Positions 10,956 through 19,230 of a stretch of DNA of 64,000 nucleotides are shown piece by piece (position 1 is the stretch's first letter; each line of letters begins with the position of its first letter). A program made the position numbers and the translations under genes. The notes beneath the pieces were generated by a model, which worked only from the letters and a program-made list of their open reading frames with translations, was not told the DNA's origin and did no database searches. The DNA is taken from the NCBI RefSeq assembly GCF_028279465.1, contig NZ_JANQNS010000008.1, positions 248,001 to 312,000 on the forward strand, given 5' to 3'. The DNA comes from Parasphingopyxis sp. GTDB lineage: Bacteria > Pseudomonadota > Alphaproteobacteria > Sphingomonadales > Sphingomonadaceae.

Positions 10956-12047
10956 CTATGCGGTCTGTGGTTTCCGCGCGAAGAGCTTTTCGAACTGTTT
11001 GTTGAGCGTCCGTTGGGCCGGCCTTTCGACCAGATGATAGAGCAGCGCGGACACGATGAAGGTCAACACAAGGAACCCGGCCAGTCCGCCCGCACCGATC
11101 TGACCGCTATCGTCAACGAACAGCAGTTTGAAGAGCACGAACAGGAGGAAATGCGCCAGATAGGTCGCATAGCTGATTTCGCCGAGATAATGCAGCGGCC
11201 GCGCGGCGAGCGGGTTACGCGGCATTGTGGCGGTCAACGCCGCGGTCAAAAGCAGGCCGGAAAAGGCGAGCGGGACAGCCAGCGTTTCGGCGATCACGCC
11301 GGTAAGGGCCAATGCACCGACTGCGATACCGCCAGCCGCCGAGAGTGCCGCCATTGCAATCGCCCGGTCCCGCCAGCGCAGCCAGAGCGCGCAGAGGATC
11401 GTGCCGATGGTGAACTGTATCAGGCAGCGCAAAAGCCCGGTTTGCGTGATATTGGCGTCTAGGATCGGCGCGTCCATCGCCACAAAAAAGCTATGCAATG
11501 CGAGCGCGAACAGGCCGATCAGCGCCAGCAATATCGGCGTCGAGATCGCGCGCCAGTCCGTACCGAGCGCGATCAACGGGAATAGCAGATAGGCCGCCAT
11601 TTCGACGCTGATCGACCAGGCCGGATCGTTCCAGCTTAGCGCCGTGGTGAATCCCCAATTCTGGATGAGCAGCAGGTGCAGCGGCAGTTCCTGCCATGGA
11701 TAGGCTTCTGGGCTGGATCGCCCGGTTGCGGCCAGCACCAGGGCGAAGACCATGGCACCGCACAGGATTACGAAGTGCAATGGATAGATGCGAGCGAAGC
11801 GCCGCGCGAGAAAGCCGGGTATCGCGGCGATTCCGTTTTCGGCAATCCGGTCCCGATAGCTGAGCCAGATGACAAAGCCGGAGAGCAGGAAAAAGAAGTC
11901 CACCGCCAGATAGCCCTTTGCAAAGATGTCGAGCAGGAAAGGCGGCAGCAAATCGGCCGATGACGTGCGTATATGGTACAGCACCACATACCAGGCCGCG
12001 ATGCCGCGCAGCGCGGTCAGTGCTGCCAGATCAGGTTTGGCCGTCAT
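10956..12047 (-). CDS. Acyltransferase 3 family membrane protein (OafA/YrhL-like)
   Basis: The 363-residue polytopic protein begins with the family hallmark LTALRGIAAWYVVLYHI, and FFFLLSGFVIWLSYRDRI follows. Roughly ten membrane segments are visible, and the short tail is basic. These enzymes move acetyl or other acyl groups onto surface sugars. The ATG overlaps the stop of the O-antigen-ligase-like gene by 4 bases, so the two are translationally coupled. That supports a job in decorating the polysaccharide made by this region. The longer upstream frame overlaps the ligase gene and was rejected. Confidence 0.88.
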   Translation of the reverse strand: MTAKPDLAALTALRGIAAWYVVLYHIRTSSADLLPPFLLDIFAKGYLAVDFFFLLSGFVIWLSYRDRIAENGIAAIPGFLARRFARIYPLHFVILCGAMVFALVLAATGRSSPEAYPWQELPLHLLLIQNWGFTTALSWNDPAWSISVEMAAYLLFPLIALGTDWRAISTPILLALIGLFALALHSFFVAMDAPILDANITQTGLLRCLIQFTIGTILCALWLRWRDRAIAMAALSAAGGIAVGALALTGVIAETLAVPLAFSGLLLTAALTATMPRNPLAARPLHYLGEISYATYLAHFLLFVLFKLLFVDDSGQIGAGGLAGFLVLTFIVSALLYHLVERPAQRTLNKQFEKLFARKPQTA

Positions 12048-13438
12048 GTCAGGTTGCCCGGCAAGGGCTTGCCCATGCGCGGCGTGCCCGGTTCCTTGAG
12101 CGCTTCGGCGACCGGCTTGAAGCCCTCGCGTTTCCGTAGACGCGAGAGGTACATGTCGAGGCTGGCCTGCACGGCGAGCAGCATCAGCGGGAAGGGCTGG
12201 AATGCGATCGCGATGAACAGGGCGCCGATCAGATAGATGATCTGACAATGTTGGAGCGCAGTGGCGAGCGGCGACACCCATTCATAACCCGGTGGCGCGC
12301 GCTCCTTCCGGTAACGCCGGCGTACGATTTCCATGCGCAAAAGGCCGATGCCATGCAGGGCGAGCCATAGCGCGAGACCGATCCAACCCTGTTCCGCAAG
12401 CACTTCGAAATAGGCGGAATGATAGGCGCGGCCCCGGTCGACGACGACGCGTTGCTGTACCGAGGTCGCGCCCGCGGATTCGAGCGTCTCGGTCGTCGTG
12501 TATTGGATATTGTTGCCGCGATAGATACCGAAGCCGCCGCCCGTGGGATTCTCGCTCACATATTCGAGTGTCCAGCGCCACACGGCGATGCGCGTCATCG
12601 CCGACATGTCCGCCTGATAGGTGGAGATCGTGCCCATTCGGTCGGAGAAGCTTTGCGGCAGGAAGGGCAGGGAGACGATGGCGCCGAAGCCGGCGAGGCC
12701 GATAAAGAGCAAGCGCCGCCTGTTGTCGCGCAGCATCAGCGCGGCGAGAACGACGATACAGACGAGGCCGGTGCGCGCTTCGGTGCCGATCGGGATCAGC
12801 AGACAGGCGAAGACAAGGCAGCCGGCGAAAACCTTCACCTTCCAGTCTTGCGGAAAAATGGTGTTGAAACGGCCGACCCACAGGATCAGCGGGATGATCG
12901 CAATCGCGATGGTTGCCGCCGTACTGCTTTCGTAAATGCCGCTGTTGGAATCGACCATAATGGCGAGCGAGCCGTAGCCGCCGCCCGACAGGACCGTCTT
13001 GATGCCACCCGCGATCATGATGAGCGCCGGCCCCAGAACCATGAACAGGACATAGGCCTCGATGCGCAGCCGCGTCCTGAGCACGAAGGGCAGGAACATC
13101 GCCCAGATCATGCCCTTCCAGACCCAGTCCCATTTGAACTGCGCTTCGACCGGAAATTCGGCGTAAAGCGTCGTGAATCCACACCATAGCCCAAGCATGC
13201 CGATCAGCCATTGCGTGGTGCTGATTTGGAACGACTTTTCCTTGTCGAAGATCAGCCACCCCATGATCGCCAGCGGTGCGACTACGAGTGAGAGCGGGAT
13301 GCTGTCGAAAATATAATAGGTAAGCTCATGCGGCGAGACGATGTCGACATAGGCATAGGCGAGCACCCAGATGAACGGGCGGCGCAAACCGAGCACAAGC
13401 ATCGCGGCGAGAAATCCGGCAAAGGCGAGATCGGTCAC
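12044..13438 (-). CDS. O-antigen ligase/polymerase-like membrane protein, exosortase-A-associated type
   Basis: The 464-residue protein has about ten membrane helices and a periplasmic loop with the Wzy/WaaL-type stretch MTRIAVWRWTLEYVSENPTGGGFGIY. The N terminus with DIVSPHELTYYIFDSIPL matches the putative O-glycosylation ligase family found with exosortase A systems, as I recall that family. It would join or transfer polysaccharide chains at the periplasmic face. It starts with GTG, whose GTGA overlaps the stop of a 48-codon gene upstream. The exosortase gene itself is not in the window. Confidence 0.8.
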   Translation of the reverse strand: MTDLAFAGFLAAMLVLGLRRPFIWVLAYAYVDIVSPHELTYYIFDSIPLSLVVAPLAIMGWLIFDKEKSFQISTTQWLIGMLGLWCGFTTLYAEFPVEAQFKWDWVWKGMIWAMFLPFVLRTRLRIEAYVLFMVLGPALIMIAGGIKTVLSGGGYGSLAIMVDSNSGIYESSTAATIAIAIIPLILWVGRFNTIFPQDWKVKVFAGCLVFACLLIPIGTEARTGLVCIVVLAALMLRDNRRRLLFIGLAGFGAIVSLPFLPQSFSDRMGTISTYQADMSAMTRIAVWRWTLEYVSENPTGGGFGIYRGNNIQYTTTETLESAGATSVQQRVVVDRGRAYHSAYFEVLAEQGWIGLALWLALHGIGLLRMEIVRRRYRKERAPPGYEWVSPLATALQHCQIIYLIGALFIAIAFQPFPLMLLAVQASLDMYLSRLRKREGFKPVAEALKEPGTPRMGKPLPGNLT

Positions 13439-13581
13439 GGTCGCTCAGCCTTCGGATCGAGATTTTTGGGCTTGGGTGTGTTGTCCGCCATATCGTCGTC
13501 AAGGTCCGGGCGCGACAACAGCCGCCATGCCGCAAGCAGCATGAGCCCGTGCGTCACCAAGAGCGCGAACTTATCGATCAT
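13435..13581 (-). CDS. Small single-helix membrane protein, unrecognised
   Basis: A 48-residue frame (MIDKFALLVTHGLMLLAAWR at its start) has one hydrophobic helix at about residues 5-20, then a charged tail of Asp, Pro and Lys. Its TGA overlaps the GTG start of the ligase-like gene by 4 bases, which is the main argument that it is translated. No strong Shine-Dalgarno was found. I do not recognise a family. By position it could be an accessory subunit of the ligase-like protein. Confidence 0.5.
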   Translation of the reverse strand: MIDKFALLVTHGLMLLAAWRLLSRPDLDDDMADNTPKPKNLDPKAERP

Positions 13582-13690
13582 TACCGGCGCAAGCCCTCCA
13601 TCATGGCCCTTCAGGGCTTAGCCATGCCGAGTTGAGGATGTATTAAGCCTAATGCGTAATATCTTAAATATCCTGCGCTAAGGGCACTGT

Positions 13691-15442
13691 ATGACCGCGC
13701 TTTTTCTGGTCCGGAATGACGATGAGAGCTTCGCCGGGCCGGCGATTGCCGATGCGCGCGCCGAATTCGCACAGCAGGGTTTCGACGCGATGGAGGAACT
13801 GGCGATACCCGGCTGGCGATTGCTCCATGCGCCCTATATTCAGGGCGGGCCGGTTAACTTCCTGCAAGCGGGCGAAGATTTTATCGGTTTCGCCGGCAGT
13901 TTTGTCTTCGATGGCAAGATCGGCAAACCGGCGCTCGAAGCCGCACTCAAGGATCTCGATCCCGTGGCGATCGACTGGAGCCGGGTCGGCGGGCAGTTCG
14001 TCATGGTCGTTCGCAAAAGCGGTCAAACCTTCCTCTTCACGGACTGGTTCGGTGCGTTCGAAATCTACCATGACGCGGACCGGCGGATATTCTCGACATC
14101 GCTGCTCGCCGCAGTCTCCTGCCTGCCGAAGCTGAGTTTCTATCCGCAGGGTGTTTACGAACATGTCTTCAATGTCCTGCCGATCGGCGATGATACGGTG
14201 TTCAATGAACTGAAACGGCTGGGGCCTTTCGAGGTGGTCGAACTCGGCCAAGACGGCGCAGCTTCGCACCCGATCGAAAAGCCGATGCAGGAAGGTTTCG
14301 GTTCGCGCGACACTGGCGCGCATATCGAGGCGCAGCGAGAGGCGCTTGGCCGTGCCGTCCGGCCTTGGGTCGAGCATTTCGGCGACCGTATTTTCTGCGC
14401 ATTGTCCGGCGGTCTGGACTCGCGCCTCGCGCTTGCGCTGCTGCGAGAACAGAACATCTTGCCGTCGGTCTTCTGCTATGGCGCGGAGGACGAATGCGAT
14501 GTGCGTGTCGCGCGCGAAATCTGCGCAGCGCTCGGCACCGAGGTCGATGTGCTGGACAAGGATGTGTATCGCGAAGTCGCGCTTGATGCGTTTCCGGCGC
14601 AGGTCGAGCGCAATTTTTACGACCATGATGGCCTGCCGAACTTCGGCAGCATCTTCGATAACGGCGCCGATTATCATGCACGCAAGAAGCGGCACACCGA
14701 TGGCGCGCTGTCGGTCTCAGGCGGTTGTGGCGAGGTGTTTCGCAACTTCTTTTTCCTGCCGGATGGCCGCTTCACGGCGGCCGATGTCGCCCGCGCATTT
14801 TACGCCCGATACAGCCTTGGCGATGTGACTGAGACCTTTGACGAAAGGGCGTTTCTGCGCGGAATCGAAGACAAGATATTGGCCGGGCTGGGGCGAGAGG
14901 GCGATCGCGGCGCATTGCCGCGCGCGGCTGTCGAGCGGATCTACCCGACCGTGCGGTGCCGTTCGCTGTTCGGCCATGAGATCAGTCTGGAAGCGCGGCA
15001 GGGCGCGTATCTGATGCCGTTTCTGGAACAACTCGTCGTCGCGCAGGCGCTAAAGTTGCCGCTGTCCATGAAGAATGCGGGCCGGTTCGAAGCCGCGTTG
15101 CTTGCAGCGATCGATCCAGAGCTGGCGGCCATGCCATCCTGCTACGGCCATGATTTTTCCGGTCCGCCCGGTCTTCGGCATCGGTTTAGCGAGTGGACGA
15201 CGCGGCGGCGGCCCATTGCGCTGCGCCATAGAAGCTATGCCATCCAGCGCCGGCTTGGGCCGATGGGCGACGAACATGGTGGGCTGGAGACGGACGCGTA
15301 TCTGAGACGGGTCATCGATCTCGATTACCCGATCATGCGGCGCTTCTTCCGGATCGGGGAAATCGGCGATAGCGCCGTCATGCGCCGGATCGCCAATCTC
15401 GAATATCTTGGGCAGCGGCTCGGATCGAAGCTGCGCGGCTGA
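13691..15442 (+). CDS. Asparagine-synthase-like protein without glutaminase cysteine
   Basis: The C-terminal half carries a PP-loop, CALSGGLDSRLALALL at residues 237-252, which is the ATP pyrophosphatase motif of asparagine synthetase B. The N-terminal 200 residues resemble the amidotransferase fold (FVFDGKIGKPALEAAL, VGGQFVMVV). They begin MTALFLV, so the catalytic Cys at position 2 of true AsnB is absent. The protein should therefore not hydrolyse glutamine, but could adenylate a carboxylate and use free ammonia or another amine. Surrounding glycan genes suggest amidation of a sugar acid, which is inference. AAGGG precedes the start by 7 bases. Confidence 0.75.
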   Translation: MTALFLVRNDDESFAGPAIADARAEFAQQGFDAMEELAIPGWRLLHAPYIQGGPVNFLQAGEDFIGFAGSFVFDGKIGKPALEAALKDLDPVAIDWSRVGGQFVMVVRKSGQTFLFTDWFGAFEIYHDADRRIFSTSLLAAVSCLPKLSFYPQGVYEHVFNVLPIGDDTVFNELKRLGPFEVVELGQDGAASHPIEKPMQEGFGSRDTGAHIEAQREALGRAVRPWVEHFGDRIFCALSGGLDSRLALALLREQNILPSVFCYGAEDECDVRVAREICAALGTEVDVLDKDVYREVALDAFPAQVERNFYDHDGLPNFGSIFDNGADYHARKKRHTDGALSVSGGCGEVFRNFFFLPDGRFTAADVARAFYARYSLGDVTETFDERAFLRGIEDKILAGLGREGDRGALPRAAVERIYPTVRCRSLFGHEISLEARQGAYLMPFLEQLVVAQALKLPLSMKNAGRFEAALLAAIDPELAAMPSCYGHDFSGPPGLRHRFSEWTTRRRPIALRHRSYAIQRRLGPMGDEHGGLETDAYLRRVIDLDYPIMRRFFRIGEIGDSAVMRRIANLEYLGQRLGSKLRG

Positions 15443-15445
15443 GCG

Positions 15446-16375
15446 TTATTGCAGCGCGAATTCGGTGATCTGTTCGCCGAGATCGTTATTGCGCACCGTC
15501 ATGCTTTCGCCGCCCCAGTCCCGCACGAAAACAGTGTCCCAGCGAAAGCCGGGCGCCACCCAGGCGCGGTTGTTCTCGACGACGAGATTGCGGGTGCTGT
15601 GATCATTGCCCTCGGGCGAGACGGCGATGATTGTGCTGTAATTTTCCTTGTCTGCGCCTTGCACGAAGGTATTGCCGGCGATCCGGCCGCTGCCACCGAC
15701 CGAAAGATCGATATGATAATTGGTCTGTCGGCCCCGGCTGTCGTCGAAACTGTTGTTCAGAATCTGCACGACGGGCGCGCGGCTCTTCAGATAATGCGCT
15801 TCCTGACCCTGTTCGAAGCGCGAATTGGTGACGATCAGCTCGCCATAATAGCCGATATAGAGCGAGTGCGCACCGTCCCCGTCGGGCCGCCGACCAAGCC
15901 GGCGGAAGGTCGAATGATCGATGCGGATCGCCGAAGACGGGTCGTTCGCTGACAGGATGCCGCTCTGAGAATCCGTAAACAGCGTCTGGGTGACGTCCAG
16001 ATTGCCCTCTTCGATGCGGATGCCCGCGCCATTGCCGTCCGGCACGCTGATATTGGCGAATGTCAGCCCGTCCACCGAAGCGCCGCGCCCGCGTAGGACG
16101 AGGGTCGCTTTCCCCTCGCATGCACCGCCGTCGAACACGACTGTGCCCGCTTCCGCCGCCACGAAGGCGATACTGCCGGCTTCCTGCACCGCGCAATCGC
16201 GATAACGGCCCGGCGCAATGCGGATCGTGCCCGAACCGTTGCCGATTGCGCGCACGGCATCGCTGAGCGTCCCGAAACCCTGGCCCGTTTCGGCGATCAC
16301 GAACGGAGCCGGGCGCTGTGCGACGGCGATGGCCGACAGCGTCAGGCAGGTGGCGAGCAAAGCGAGCTTCTTCAT
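15446..16375 (-). CDS. Secreted right-handed parallel beta-helix protein
   Basis: After a clear signal peptide (MKKLALLATCLTLSAIAVAQ) the 309-residue protein runs as short repeats typical of pectate-lyase-like beta-helices: GAGIRIEEGNLDVTQTLF, SAIRIDHSTF, ELIVTNSRF, PVVQILNNSF, GRIAGNTF, NLVVENNRA. Such proteins bind, cleave or epimerise polysaccharides in the periplasm or outside. No catalytic set could be assigned. The ATG at 16375 puts the signal peptide at the N terminus; a longer frame adds 29 unlikely residues. It converges on the asparagine-synthase-like gene with only 3 bases between. Confidence 0.8.
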   Translation of the reverse strand: MKKLALLATCLTLSAIAVAQRPAPFVIAETGQGFGTLSDAVRAIGNGSGTIRIAPGRYRDCAVQEAGSIAFVAAEAGTVVFDGGACEGKATLVLRGRGASVDGLTFANISVPDGNGAGIRIEEGNLDVTQTLFTDSQSGILSANDPSSAIRIDHSTFRRLGRRPDGDGAHSLYIGYYGELIVTNSRFEQGQEAHYLKSRAPVVQILNNSFDDSRGRQTNYHIDLSVGGSGRIAGNTFVQGADKENYSTIIAVSPEGNDHSTRNLVVENNRAWVAPGFRWDTVFVRDWGGESMTVRNNDLGEQITEFALQ

Positions 16376-16460
16376 TCCGGCACTCCAGCAGAATTTGGTT
16401 TTTCTTGATAGAACAGTAGCGGTTGACGGCGCGTTAAGCAGTTTGTGGCAAGCGCCGGAC

Positions 16461-17663
16461 ATGCGGATCTTGCATATTCTCGATCATTCGATGCCGCTCC
16501 ACAGCGGCTACAGCTTTCGCACGCGGGCCATTCTGAAAGCGCAGCTGGCCAATGGCTGGGATGTGGCGGGAGTCACTGGCTCGCGCCACACGGAGGACGG
16601 GCCTGACGTCGAGACGGTCGACGGGCTGACCTTCTATCGCACCAAAGCGCCCGAGACGATGACGACGCCGATGCGCGAATGGCGCGAAATCGCATTGCTG
16701 GCCGACCGTGTCGACGAAGTCGTGCAGGAGTGGAAACCGGATCAGCTCCACGTCCATTCGCCGGTGTTGAACGCGATGGCGGCGCTGCGGGTGGCGCGGC
16801 GCCGTAAGCTGCCCCTGATCTACGAAATTCGCGCTTTCTGGGAGGATGCCGCTGTCGGCAACGGCAAGGGCCGGGTCAATTCCGCGCGCTATTGGCTGAC
16901 GCGGATGCTCGAAACGCATGCCGCCAACCAGGCGGATGCCGTGGCGGTGATTTGCGAGGGGTTGCGGCAGGATCTCATCCGGCGCGGGGTGAGCGGTGAC
17001 AAGATCATGGTCGCGCCGAACGGCGTCGATATGGCGCTGTTCGGCGATCCGGCGCCTGCCGATGCCGATCTGGCCCAGTCACTCGGGCTAGCCGGCAAGG
17101 AAGTGGTCGGCTTCGTCGGTAGTTTCTATGATTATGAGGGGCTCGACGATCTGATCGCCGCTATGCCGCGGCTCGTAATGGCGCGGCCCGATGCCCATCT
17201 GCTGCTCGTTGGCGGCGGGCCGATGGATGCTGCGCTACGCGACCAGGCCGCGCAGTCCGATGTCGCCGATCATATCCGCTTTACCGGCCGCGTGCCGCAT
17301 CAGGAGGTGGAGCGCTATTACGGCCTGATCGATATTCTCGCCTATCCGCGCAAGAAGATGCGGCTGACCGATCTTGTAACGCCGCTCAAGCCGCTCGAGG
17401 CGATGGCGCAGAAACGGCTCGTTGCCGCGTCCGATGTCGGCGGGCATCGCGAGCTGATCGAGGACGGGGTCACGGGCACACTCTTCCCGCCCGACGATCC
17501 CGATGCTCTGGCCGCGGCGCTCGCCGAGATGTTCGACAATCGCGAGATTTGGGACGAACGACGGAAAATCGCCCGGGAATTCGTCGAACGCGATCGTAAC
17601 TGGTCGTCAAACATTTCGCGTTATGCCCCTGTTTACCAAAAACTCACCGGCAAGGCGGTTTAG
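16461..17663 (+). CDS. GT4 glycosyltransferase, exosortase-A-associated type
   Basis: A 400-residue GT-B glycosyltransferase. The N-terminal domain has MRILHILDHSMPLHSGYSFR, a start I associate with the exosortase-A-linked glycosyltransferase family. The C-terminal domain has VGFVGSFYDYEGLDDLI, FTGRVPHQEVERYY and the donor-binding KPLEAMAQKRLVAASDVGG. It would add a sugar from a nucleotide donor at the cytoplasmic face. The ATG at 16461 was chosen because it opens the first beta strand. The next gene follows after 3 bases, so the two are probably one transcript. Confidence 0.85.
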   Translation: MRILHILDHSMPLHSGYSFRTRAILKAQLANGWDVAGVTGSRHTEDGPDVETVDGLTFYRTKAPETMTTPMREWREIALLADRVDEVVQEWKPDQLHVHSPVLNAMAALRVARRRKLPLIYEIRAFWEDAAVGNGKGRVNSARYWLTRMLETHAANQADAVAVICEGLRQDLIRRGVSGDKIMVAPNGVDMALFGDPAPADADLAQSLGLAGKEVVGFVGSFYDYEGLDDLIAAMPRLVMARPDAHLLLVGGGPMDAALRDQAAQSDVADHIRFTGRVPHQEVERYYGLIDILAYPRKKMRLTDLVTPLKPLEAMAQKRLVAASDVGGHRELIEDGVTGTLFPPDDPDALAAALAEMFDNREIWDERRKIAREFVERDRNWSSNISRYAPVYQKLTGKAV

Positions 17664-17666
17664 GCT

Positions 17667-18611
17667 ATGAATGTGAATCTCGATGCGATCCGGAGCGGCA
17701 CTCCGCTCAAGGAACTGATGGGCCGGCTGCCCAAGATTCCGACAGCTTCGGCGGTTTCGGGACTGATCGTCGCCGCGTTGATCCTGATGACGCCGAACCC
17801 CTGGTTCGAAGCTTTTATCGTAGAAACCGGTTTGCCGAGCGTACTTGGCGCGGCGCAGCCGCCGCTTGGCGCACGGGCGCGCATCGTGTTCGCGCTCGTC
17901 GCCGCGCTGATCGTTACCAGCGCTGCTTGGGTCATCCTGTCGTTCATTCTGAACCGCAAACAGCGCGCCGCGGCCGAGGCCGACTATCATGCCGAAGATT
18001 TCGATGAGACCCAAGAGCGCTATGGCAGCAGGGCCGGCGCATTGCGCCAGGCCGATGCGCATCCGGACGCACCCTATCGCCGGCCGATTATGGCCGAGGA
18101 CGATCTCGGCACGCCGCTAGATCTCGTCGATATTGCGCCGCAGGATATGTCGGAAGCCGAAGTGGCGGATGAACCACTGGACCTTGGCGCGGTGGCAGAG
18201 ATCGTTGCGGAAGAGAAGCCTATCGCGACTGTAGAGGATGTCGATACGGGCGACTCAGAAGACTTTGAAGCAGTCGAAACCGAAGCAGAGGCGCCGCCAG
18301 CCGAACCCGTATTCGAAGTGCCGCTGCCGAGACGCGATGATCCGGTTGCGGAGGAAGCGGCTCCGGCGGAGAAGGTCGATAGCTTCACGCTGCCGGAAGA
18401 TACCCGTACGGAACTGACGAAGCTCGTCGATCGGCTGGAGGCTGGGCTCGAGCGCAAAAAGGCGCGCGAGCAGCATCAGCGGGCAGAGACGGGCGATCAG
18501 GTTTCCGGGCAGGCGACGCAGCGACGCGAGACGCGGCCGGCTGCAGACCGCGATGCCGCGCTACGCGACGCGTTGGATACACTACAGCAAGTGGCGGCCA
18601 AACAGGGCTGA
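17667..18611 (+). CDS. Two-helix membrane protein with long acidic cytoplasmic tail, unrecognised
   Basis: The 314-residue protein has hydrophobic segments at about residues 29-44 and 72-96, a 25-residue loop between them and then some 215 mainly acidic residues rich in Ala, Glu and Asp. The last 70 residues turn basic and likely helical (LVDRLEAGLERKKAREQHQ). It is 3 bases behind the glycosyltransferase gene. The plan, two helices plus a large soluble part, vaguely recalls chain-length or scaffold proteins, but no Wzz motif was found and no function is proposed. Confidence 0.7.
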   Translation: MNVNLDAIRSGTPLKELMGRLPKIPTASAVSGLIVAALILMTPNPWFEAFIVETGLPSVLGAAQPPLGARARIVFALVAALIVTSAAWVILSFILNRKQRAAAEADYHAEDFDETQERYGSRAGALRQADAHPDAPYRRPIMAEDDLGTPLDLVDIAPQDMSEAEVADEPLDLGAVAEIVAEEKPIATVEDVDTGDSEDFEAVETEAEAPPAEPVFEVPLPRRDDPVAEEAAPAEKVDSFTLPEDTRTELTKLVDRLEAGLERKKAREQHQRAETGDQVSGQATQRRETRPAADRDAALRDALDTLQQVAAKQG

Positions 18612-18615
18612 GCCA

Positions 18616-18936
18616 TCAGTCGTTGGCGAGGATCAGCGCTTCGAGCTCGATGCGTGCCTGATCGTCGTCGATATCGCTTTCGACGATTGCGATATCGACG
18701 AGAATACACCGTCCGAGATCGAATTCGGCATAGTCGAGATTCTGCGAAAGCCGGTTGACGGTATCCGCCGCATGCTCTCCCGCGAACGTCAATGCGAAGC
18801 GATGCCGCATGCCCGTAAAGGTGATGCTCGACCAAGGCTTGGCGCTAATGGTGTCGACGACGGGCCTGTCGCCTGCCCGCACGGCGAGGGCGCGGACGAG
18901 TGCGGCCAGCCCGAAAATCAGCACCGGACGCGTCAT
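18616..18936 (-). CDS. Small protein with N-terminal hydrophobic segment, unrecognised
   Basis: The 106-residue protein starts with one hydrophobic stretch (VLIFGLAALVRALAV) that may be a signal peptide or anchor. A mixed alpha/beta body follows with FGTGM-like turns (SSITFTGMRHRFALTF) and an acidic end. The ATG overlaps the stop of the Cro-like gene by 4 bases, so it is coupled to it. No family was recognised. It could equally be periplasmic or inner-membrane. Confidence 0.55.
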   Translation of the reverse strand: MTRPVLIFGLAALVRALAVRAGDRPVVDTISAKPWSSITFTGMRHRFALTFAGEHAADTVNRLSQNLDYAEFDLGRCILVDIAIVESDIDDDQARIELEALILAND

Positions 18937-19118
18937 GAGCGCGCCTGCATCTGGGCCGCGATATAGGCGAGAATGCGCGCGCGAACCTTGGCCCCGCATT
19001 CGCGCCCCCGCCTGATATCGAACACCAGGCGCGGATCGTTGACGGCTTCGCGGCCGAAGCGGGTCGGCGGCATATCGGTCTTGCGCAAGAAACGGTCGAT
19101 TTCGATCAGCAGGCTCAT
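18933..19118 (-). CDS. Small Cro-like helix-turn-helix protein
   Basis: A 61-residue, mostly helical, basic protein. The segment TRFGREAVNDPRLVFDIRRG resembles the helix-turn-helix of small phage-type regulators, where a recognition helix ends in the L-R-x-G-R pattern. It faces the S24 repressor gene across 112 bases that hold repeated TTTCCTA sites. This recalls a CI/Cro-like switch, though no phage genes are nearby. It starts at 19118 with AAGGAGAA just upstream, a strong ribosome binding site. DNA binding is inferred, not shown. Confidence 0.6.
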   Translation of the reverse strand: MSLLIEIDRFLRKTDMPPTRFGREAVNDPRLVFDIRRGRECGAKVRARILAYIAAQMQARS

Positions 19119-19168
19119 CCTTTTCTCCTTTGAAACTTGATGCTGACCGGCGAATCACCGATAAGCTT

Positions 19169-19214
19169 TTTCCTATCTCAAAGGTAATTTCCTACTTGTC
19201 TAGGAATAATCCTA
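19169..19214. promoter_or_regulatory. Candidate operator between the S24 repressor and the Cro-like gene
   Basis: TTTCCTA occurs at 19169-19175 and again at 19188-19194, 19 bases on. TTCCTA at 19189-19194 pairs with TAGGAA at 19201-19206 as a 6-bp dyad, and TAGGA-ATAA-TCCTA (19201-19214) makes a second overlapping dyad. The block is AT-rich within GC-rich DNA and ends 16 bases before the repressor start, a natural place for autoregulation. Confidence 0.55.
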
Positions 19215-19230
19215 TTGCTATTGTGCCAAT

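Noticed and set aside
10956-18611. Complete exosortase A locus
   Set aside because: No exosortase (eight-helix with Cys/Arg/His triad) or PEP-CTERM substrate gene is present in the window.
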